Shown here: piece after piece, positions 1 through 3,496 of the stretch
Numbering within the stretch: the first letter of the stretch is position 1
Layout: every line of letters starts with the position of its first letter
Source: Candidatus Woesearchaeota archaeon
GTDB lineage: Archaea > Nanobdellota > Nanobdellia > Woesearchaeales > JAUUYB01
DNA: 5,146 nucleotides
NCBI GenBank assembly: GCA_030590605.1
Contig: JAUUYB010000093.1
Location: 1 to 5,146 of the forward strand
Direction: 5' to 3'
Made by a program: the position numbers and the translations under genes
The notes under the pieces: model-generated
What the model was told of the DNA's origin: nothing
Databases searched by the model: none
Seen by the model: the letters and a program-made list of their open reading frames with translations, nothing else

Positions 1-663
1 AGGATCCTGGTCGATTCCGACTGGAATGACAGTAGGCTGAGGCTCCCCACCGAATTCAGGAAGCTGAGGATGAAGCATATCTGCTGCCTGCAATAGCGCA
101 GATATCATCTTTCCAGGAGAGATCTCGCCATAGACTGCTCGAAACTCGTTGAATGTCGCATGCCGTGCCAAAAGATTCTGGAGCCGGTAGTACGCATTCG
201 TTTTCTTTTCATCCTTGGACCTGTCGCTCTGGAAGTATATCTCACAATTCTCAGGTTTGAGCCCGAGAGCGATGTAATTCAGGATATACTGCTCGATCGC
301 GATCTCCCTGGACTCCTTGATGCTTTGACCCCGAGCGTGATAGCATTCGACATCAGCGACTGCCACATAGACCTTAGCTCCGAGCTTCTGATAAGCGATT
401 ATCTGCTGAGCGACAAGCATGTGCCCTATATGAAAATTCCCTGAAGGCATGAGCCCGGTCATCATAGAGAATGGTTTTCCCGCTTTCTTAGCTTCCATGA
501 TCCTCTGGAGATCCCTATGTGCAAAGACGACTCCTCTACGAAAGAGGACATTTTCCTTGAACTCATCAGGAAGTGTCTTGAATGGCTTGACACCAAATTC
601 CTTTATGAGCTTATCATAATTGATGTCGCCCTTGACCTCCCATGGAGTCACTGTCCCTGTCAT
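1..663 (-). CDS. trpS: Tryptophanyl-tRNA synthetase, archaeal/eukaryotic type, N-terminal part (runs off the window)
   Basis: Class I aminoacyl-tRNA synthetase that charges tRNA-Trp with tryptophan using ATP, in the cytoplasm. The 221 visible codons are open from an ATG at 663 to the left edge; the C-terminal part, including the KMSKS loop, lies outside. The N-terminus (MTGTVTPWEVKGDINYDKLI) matches the archaeal/eukaryotic TrpRS opening. The ATP-binding signature PSGNFHIGH is at residues 73-81, with HIGH encoded at 421-432. Other family landmarks are LLARHATFNEFRAVYGEI (about 164-181), the SALLQAADMLHP helix (188-199) and GIDQDP (216-221). Archaeal TrpRS is usually about 370 residues, so roughly 60 percent is present. 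The start is well set: the protein begins as the family does, and a TATA-like box ends 24 bp upstream, which implies a leaderless or nearly leaderless mRNA. No Shine-Dalgarno sequence is seen at a usable distance. The gene is divergent from the presenilin-like gene across 80 bp. Confidence 0.95.
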   Translation of the reverse strand, partial: MTGTVTPWEVKGDINYDKLIKEFGVKPFKTLPDEFKENVLFRRGVVFAHRDLQRIMEAKKAGKPFSMMTGLMPSGNFHIGHMLVAQQIIAYQKLGAKVYVAVADVECYHARGQSIKESREIAIEQYILNYIALGLKPENCEIYFQSDRSKDEKKTNAYYRLQNLLARHATFNEFRAVYGEISPGKMISALLQAADMLHPQLPEFGGEPQPTVIPVGIDQDP

Positions 664-699
664 TCCTAGACAGACTGTCTGCCGATTATATAAATATTT
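664..699 (-). promoter_or_regulatory. Putative archaeal promoter of trpS
   Basis: On the minus strand a TATA-like element (TTTATATA, 688-695) is centred about 28 bp before the trpS ATG. An archaeal start site about 25-27 bp downstream would fall at roughly 664-666, giving a leader of almost no length. The A-rich stretch just upstream (696-700) is where a BRE would sit. The assignment rests on spacing and composition only. Confidence 0.55.
668..680. repeat. 13-bp inverted repeat (AGACAG-A-CTGTCT), possible operator
   Basis: This is a perfect 6-1-6 palindrome between the trpS TATA-like box (688-695) and the trpS start codon (663), so it covers the place where transcription would begin. Archaeal repressors commonly bind here to block polymerase recruitment or promoter clearance. 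A second, overlapping 5-1-5 symmetry (CAGAC-T-GTCTG, 671-681) is nested in it. It does not resemble the TGTACA core known for the methanogen tryptophan repressor TrpY, so tryptophan control is not implied. A palindrome this short can arise by chance. Confidence 0.35.
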
Positions 700-700
700 T

Positions 701-743
701 GGAAGGATACCTTTTTATACTAATAGACGCACATTCAGAAGGT
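701..743 (+). promoter_or_regulatory. Putative archaeal promoter of the presenilin-like gene
   Basis: A TATA-like element (TTTTTATAC, 712-720) follows a purine-rich stretch (GGAAGGA, 701-707) that could serve as the BRE. An RNA start about 25-27 bp downstream would lie at about 741-744, essentially on the ATG at 744, again suggesting a leaderless transcript. This TATA-like box and the divergent trpS box are only about 17 bp apart, so TBP/TFB complexes on the two promoters would probably compete. Confidence 0.5.
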
Positions 744-1643
744 ATGAAACATACTGTCAAAGTGACGCTGATTCTAATCGCTCTCTTCTTCGCAGCCCAG
801 ATAGTAGGTCTATTCACAGTCAACAAGTATATCAATATTGAGACTGACGAAGCTGGAGATATATCCATAGTCCATGCTGACACGATAGTCGGAGAACAAC
901 CTGATCTGGATCAACATGACAAATCATATACTTTCCTCGCTTTGATAGTTATGGTCCTGATCGGAACTGGATTATTGTTCATACTCATCAGATTCAGGCT
1001 GAGAAAAGTCTGGAAACTCTGGTTCTGGTTCGCGATCGCTATGACACTCACGATATCTTTCGATGTCTATTTGCCAGGATGGTTCGCTATAGGTTTAGGT
1101 GTCTTCTTCGGGATCATCAGGGTCTGGAAACCAAACCCCATCATCCATAATTTCACAGAGATATTCGTATACACAGGGATTACTATCCTTATCCTCCCAT
1201 TATTGAACCTGTTCAGCGCAACTTTCCTCTTGATCCTCATATCAGGTTATGATATGTTCGCTGTCTGGAAGAGCAAGCACATGATCAAGCTAGCTGAGTT
1301 CCAGATCGAATCAAAATCATTTGCTGGACTCTCCATGTCCTATCAGGTTCCGAAAACATCAAAGAAAGGAACGAAGACGACTGGGACTGCAAAAACAGCT
1401 ATCCTTGGTGGTGGAGATATCGCTTTTCCTCTTCTGTTTGCAGCGGCTGTGATGGAAGACTTAATCATCTCACATGTACCAAAGTTACATGCATTAGGCT
1501 TTGCGTTCCTGATTACTGTAGGTGCGGGTATTGCTCTTTCTCTACTTTTATTCAACTCACAGAAAGATAAGTTCTATCCGGCTATGCCTTTCATCAGTGC
1601 AGGCTGCTTTATAGGATATGGGATCATGATCGTCTTACTATAA
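744..1643 (+). CDS. Presenilin/signal-peptide-peptidase-like intramembrane aspartyl protease (A22 family, GxGD type)
   Basis: Membrane-embedded aspartyl protease predicted to cut transmembrane helices or signal-peptide remnants within the cell membrane. The 299-residue protein carries the three diagnostic motifs in order: YD (Y169-D170) in a hydrophobic helix, GGGD (G222-D225) in the next helix, and PAMP (P279-P282), matching the PAL motif, in the last helix. D170 and D225 are the expected catalytic pair. Nine hydrophobic segments can be drawn (about 5-22, 62-84, 89-106, 112-127, 138-156, 158-175, 218-237, 247-270, 277-297), the usual presenilin topology. The loop between the two catalytic helices is short and Lys/Thr-rich (about 202-217). 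I chose the ATG at 744 over an in-frame ATG at 642, because 642 lies inside trpS and upstream of this gene's TATA-like box, and its extra 34 residues look unlike a family N-terminus. It best fits the archaeal presenilin-homologue group (Pfam SPP_2, formerly DUF1119). The substrate is unknown. Confidence 0.88.
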   Translation: MKHTVKVTLILIALFFAAQIVGLFTVNKYINIETDEAGDISIVHADTIVGEQPDLDQHDKSYTFLALIVMVLIGTGLLFILIRFRLRKVWKLWFWFAIAMTLTISFDVYLPGWFAIGLGVFFGIIRVWKPNPIIHNFTEIFVYTGITILILPLLNLFSATFLLILISGYDMFAVWKSKHMIKLAEFQIESKSFAGLSMSYQVPKTSKKGTKTTGTAKTAILGGGDIAFPLLFAAAVMEDLIISHVPKLHALGFAFLITVGAGIALSLLLFNSQKDKFYPAMPFISAGCFIGYGIMIVLL

Positions 1644-2187
1644 CTTCTTTCATAGGTCTTCCCATATAGATTTCTTTTTTCTCGTATTTCCTCCTTGTAT
1701 CGATTATATCCCAATCTACCAGCTGGATATCGACAATCGCTTCTGTTTTCTGCTGAAGCAGATAAAGTGGTTTAGCCCCTTCTATAGAGACATCTCTTTG
1801 CACCCCGTCTTCATCCCATGTTAGGGTCATAAGTATCCTTTGGAGACATGAATTGAGAGGAACATCTTCTAATCTTTTGATTTTCGCTTTCGCATAATCC
1901 ACTTGCGAACCTGCATAAACGTCGATATGCCAAAGATATGTTTCTGCGAGGTTTAAGATTTCCTGGTTTAACCTGGTGATCCTTTTTTTATCATGAGCGA
2001 TGACTTTTTCTAGACCTTTTTCTTTTTCACTCAATCTCCCTAAACGAATTTTGGTGATCCCCCTCTTTTCCCTTGATTTTTTCCAGTAAGAAGAGGTTAG
2101 AACTCCGATGGTCCAGGGAGAAGAAGCAGTTAGGTATCGCTTTGCGTCACCTATCCCTGATCTTACATCTCCTAAATCTGCTCTCAA
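1624..2187 (-). CDS. Unrecognised basic protein with a central coiled coil; 5' end probably frameshifted
   Basis: I do not recognise this family. From a TTG at 2187 it gives 187 residues; there is no signal peptide or membrane segment, so it is probably cytoplasmic. Residues about 50-82 are a charged heptad-like helix rich in Lys, Glu and Leu, suitable for a coiled coil. The C-terminal half alternates hydrophobic and polar residues (about 114-165) and includes WDEDG (124-128) and VDWDIID (157-163), suggesting a small beta-rich domain. The last 20 residues are basic. The TTG start is doubtful: it has no ribosome binding site, and coding-like sequence continues in frame for 28 further codons without a start codon (separate entry). 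The gene lies just downstream of the MBL-fold gene, apparently as a coupled pair, which hints at a shared role. Its 3' end overlaps the convergent presenilin-like gene by 20 bp. Confidence 0.7.
   Translation of the reverse strand: MRADLGDVRSGIGDAKRYLTASSPWTIGVLTSSYWKKSREKRGITKIRLGRLSEKEKGLEKVIAHDKKRITRLNQEILNLAETYLWHIDVYAGSQVDYAKAKIKRLEDVPLNSCLQRILMTLTWDEDGVQRDVSIEGAKPLYLLQQKTEAIVDIQLVDWDIIDTRRKYEKKEIYMGRPMKEVIVRRS
1671..1682 (+). terminator. Possible oligo-T terminator of the presenilin-like gene
   Basis: A pyrimidine tract on the plus strand (TTTCTTTTTTCT) begins 28 bp after the presenilin-like stop codon. Archaeal polymerase commonly terminates at such T-runs without a hairpin. The tract also lies inside the 3' end of the convergent gene, so coding constraint (Glu/Lys codons on the other strand) could equally explain it. 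Confidence 0.35.
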
Positions 2188-2278
2188 AACACTGTTATCT
2201 GCAATGTTTTCTTTTACTATTTCCTTCAGTCCGAGGTATTCTTCAAATAACGTATTTCTATTCGTCTGTGATCACCAT
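2188..2278 (-). other. Likely true 5' end of the unknown gene, separated by a +1 frameshift
   Basis: The upstream MBL gene ends in TAATG, where the ATG at 2278-2276 overlaps the stop codon by one base, a classic translational-coupling start. That ATG reads only MVITDE before TAG at 2260-2258. The adjacent frame, which continues into the 187-codon reading frame, is open from 2271 and reads NTLFEEYLGLKEIVKENIAD and onward, plausible amphipathic protein, but contains no ATG, GTG or TTG before 2187. Shifting by one base around 2258-2271 joins the two and gives a protein of about 217 residues. Possible explanations are a sequencing or assembly error, a genuine frameshift mutation, or programmed +1 frameshifting. 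The sequence alone cannot decide between them. Confidence 0.55.
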
Positions 2279-3090
2279 TAATTATATAGATTAAGCGTCT
2301 TTTGTTTAAGCGAGGCGGAGTAAGAAAGAGGATTTACTTCAAGCCCGTCTTTTGCTGCTATCACCTGGACTCCAGTCTGTTTCTGTATCTCTCTTGATTC
2401 ATAGAGCGGGTCTGAAGAGAGCATCTTCTTTCCGAAATGCGTGATGACTGCAAGTTTTGGTTTGACTTTTTCGATTATCCTTACTGCATCATCCGAACTG
2501 AGCAGATAATCATTCTTCTCGTTGAAGGGCAGGGTCACATTCAGGATAAGGATATCAGAATTCTGGTATTGTTTCGCGATTTCGCTTGAGTAGCCTGTAT
2601 CTGATGAATATGACATTACGAATTTTGGGGTGAATATCTTGAAACCGATCTGGGAGGTGTCAACAGATTTCGTCTTCAGTGTAGTGATCTCAATATTCTC
2701 GATCCCGATCCTTTTCTCAGGTCCGACAGGGATGACTTTCTCGAATAGTCGTTTGTGATGCTCAGTCAGGAATGTCTTCTCTTCATCTCCGTTGATGAAT
2801 GTTTCAGATCCTATCAAGACTCCCTGGACATCAAGACCTTCATGGGTCATCGCAGAGACCACTGCGTTTACATCATTGCAATGGATAAGCTGGTTGCAGG
2901 ATACAAGTACTGCGGTATTCTGTCTCAGGTTGACACCGAATTGCATTGCCCGAACAAGAGCACCCGGCCCGGGGTCGATATGGAACTGATAACCATCCAC
3001 CTGGATTATCATCCCTCCTGAAGCCCGGATCTGCTTTCCGCAGGTGAACATATCTCCTGCTGTGCCTAAAAATATGATGTTTGACGTCAT
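2278..3090 (-). CDS. Metallo-beta-lactamase-fold protein with a degenerate metal-binding site
   Basis: This 270-residue cytoplasmic protein has the metallo-beta-lactamase fold: N-terminal FLGTAGD (7-13), a beta-strand leading to HIDPGPGALVRA (37-48), YSSDTGYSSE (161-170) and VITHFG (215-220). Active members have HxHxDH after the second strand pair. Here the equivalent is CNQLIH (65-70) followed by CND, so by my alignment the first His, second His and Asp are replaced by C65, Q67 and I69, and only H70 remains. The third-motif His also seems absent: where related archaeal proteins carry a His before an IGF-like strand, this one has KSVDTSQIGF (141-150). D164 and H218 are kept. The fold is therefore secure, but normal two-zinc hydrolase chemistry is unlikely. 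It could be a single-metal or Cys-using enzyme, or a binding or regulatory protein. The ATG at 3090 is preceded by GGGGGA at a suitable distance. The stop overlaps the next gene's likely start (TAATG). Confidence 0.88.
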   Translation of the reverse strand: MTSNIIFLGTAGDMFTCGKQIRASGGMIIQVDGYQFHIDPGPGALVRAMQFGVNLRQNTAVLVSCNQLIHCNDVNAVVSAMTHEGLDVQGVLIGSETFINGDEEKTFLTEHHKRLFEKVIPVGPEKRIGIENIEITTLKTKSVDTSQIGFKIFTPKFVMSYSSDTGYSSEIAKQYQNSDILILNVTLPFNEKNDYLLSSDDAVRIIEKVKPKLAVITHFGKKMLSSDPLYESREIQKQTGVQVIAAKDGLEVNPLSYSASLKQKTLNLYN

Positions 3091-3136
3091 GGTTCCCCCT
3101 GCTTAGTCATAAAACATACAAACTTAATAAAAGTTT
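3091..3136 (-). promoter_or_regulatory. Putative promoter and leader of the MBL/unknown two-gene unit
   Basis: On the minus strand a TATA-like element (TTTTATTA, about 3125-3132) sits roughly 26 bp before a predicted RNA start near 3102. That leaves a leader of about 12 nt containing GGGGGA (3094-3099), a weak Shine-Dalgarno-like sequence, before the ATG at 3090. The TATA-like element lies inside a perfect inverted repeat (AAACTT at 3120-3125, AAGTTT at 3131-3136), which could be an operator or only a by-product of AT-richness. Confidence 0.45.
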
Positions 3137-3180
3137 CTATGTTATACAGATATGTTGAGTTTTTCTATAGCTGATTCCAG

Positions 3181-3215
3181 TAACTTTAAAAAGGAATAAG
3201 TGATTCTCAATACTT
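3181..3215 (+). promoter_or_regulatory. Putative promoter of the SRP RNA gene
   Basis: A TATA-like element (CTTTAAAAAG, 3184-3193) is centred about 27 bp before the predicted 5' end of the SRP RNA at 3216, the expected spacing for an archaeal promoter. The AT-rich region between this and the MBL promoter (3137-3180) contains no gene I can see. Confidence 0.55.
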
Positions 3216-3486
3216 GCAGGCTAGACCGGGGAGTTAGCCCTTCCTTGTAACTGTCAACGGGCTTTATGGCAGGGTCGAAGCCCAGGGAGAGGCATTGGCG
3301 CATAGGCGCAGTCTTCGGTTGGACGTTGACGTCCTGTCCCTTGGGATTGATGCATTTCGGAACCGAGTCAGATCCTGACGGAAGCAGCTCTAACGATGCG
3401 TGTCGATGCTCTTGGGGTCGCGGGACTGAGGAAGATCGAGGATCAACTGTGTTTATGCATCTCTGTCCATCCTTGGGTGTGCCTGC
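3216..3486 (+). ncRNA. ffs: Archaeal signal recognition particle RNA (7S RNA)
   Basis: RNA scaffold of the signal recognition particle, which with SRP54 and SRP19 targets nascent membrane and secreted proteins to the translocon. The ends pair exactly (GCAGGC 3216-3221 with GCCTGC 3481-3486) as helix 1, the hallmark of archaeal 7S RNA. The Alu domain has the conserved TGTAAC (3246-3251). Segments AGCCC (3236-3240) and GGGCT (3259-3263) are complementary, as expected for the helix 3/helix 4 loop-loop contact. Helix 5 is supported by AGAG-GCAT (3287-3295) facing ATGC-AT-CTCT near 3456-3464. The SRP54-binding helix 8 is almost textbook: GTCAGATCC, loop, GGAAGCAGC (3367-3388), with the asymmetric internal loop intact. 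The apical loop is TGAC (3376-3379) rather than a GNRA/GNAR type. A hairpin GGACG-TTGA-CGTCC (3321-3334) is the likely tip of helix 6. The 271-nt length is slightly short for archaea (about 300). The exact ends are inferred from the pairing. Confidence 0.93.
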
Positions 3487-3496
3487 TTTCTTTATT
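3487..3496 (+). terminator. T-rich terminator of the SRP RNA
   Basis: TTTCTTTATT directly follows the helix 1 closing strand and fits an archaeal oligo-T terminator. It overlaps the leuS stop codon (TAA, 3494-3492) on the other strand. The two genes therefore converge with only five bases between RNA end and stop codon. Confidence 0.45.

Noticed and set aside
160..444. Plus-strand open reading frame of 94 codons
   Set aside because: It is antisense to the well-identified trpS catalytic region.
668..680. Palindrome as a TrpY-type tryptophan operator
   Set aside because: It lacks the TGTACA core of known TrpY sites; kept only as a generic operator candidate.
642..743. In-frame upstream ATG that would add 34 residues to the presenilin-like protein
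   Set aside because: It lies inside trpS and upstream of the gene's own TATA-like box. The start at 744 gives a clean first transmembrane helix and a sensible promoter distance.
2073..2294. Plus-strand open frame of 73 codons
   Set aside because: It is antisense to the unknown gene and its 5' extension, has no promoter or ribosome site, and has low-complexity Leu/Ser-rich content.
2755..3021. Two overlapping plus-strand open frames (88 and 65 codons)
   Set aside because: Both are antisense to the MBL-fold gene, which shows clear family motifs.
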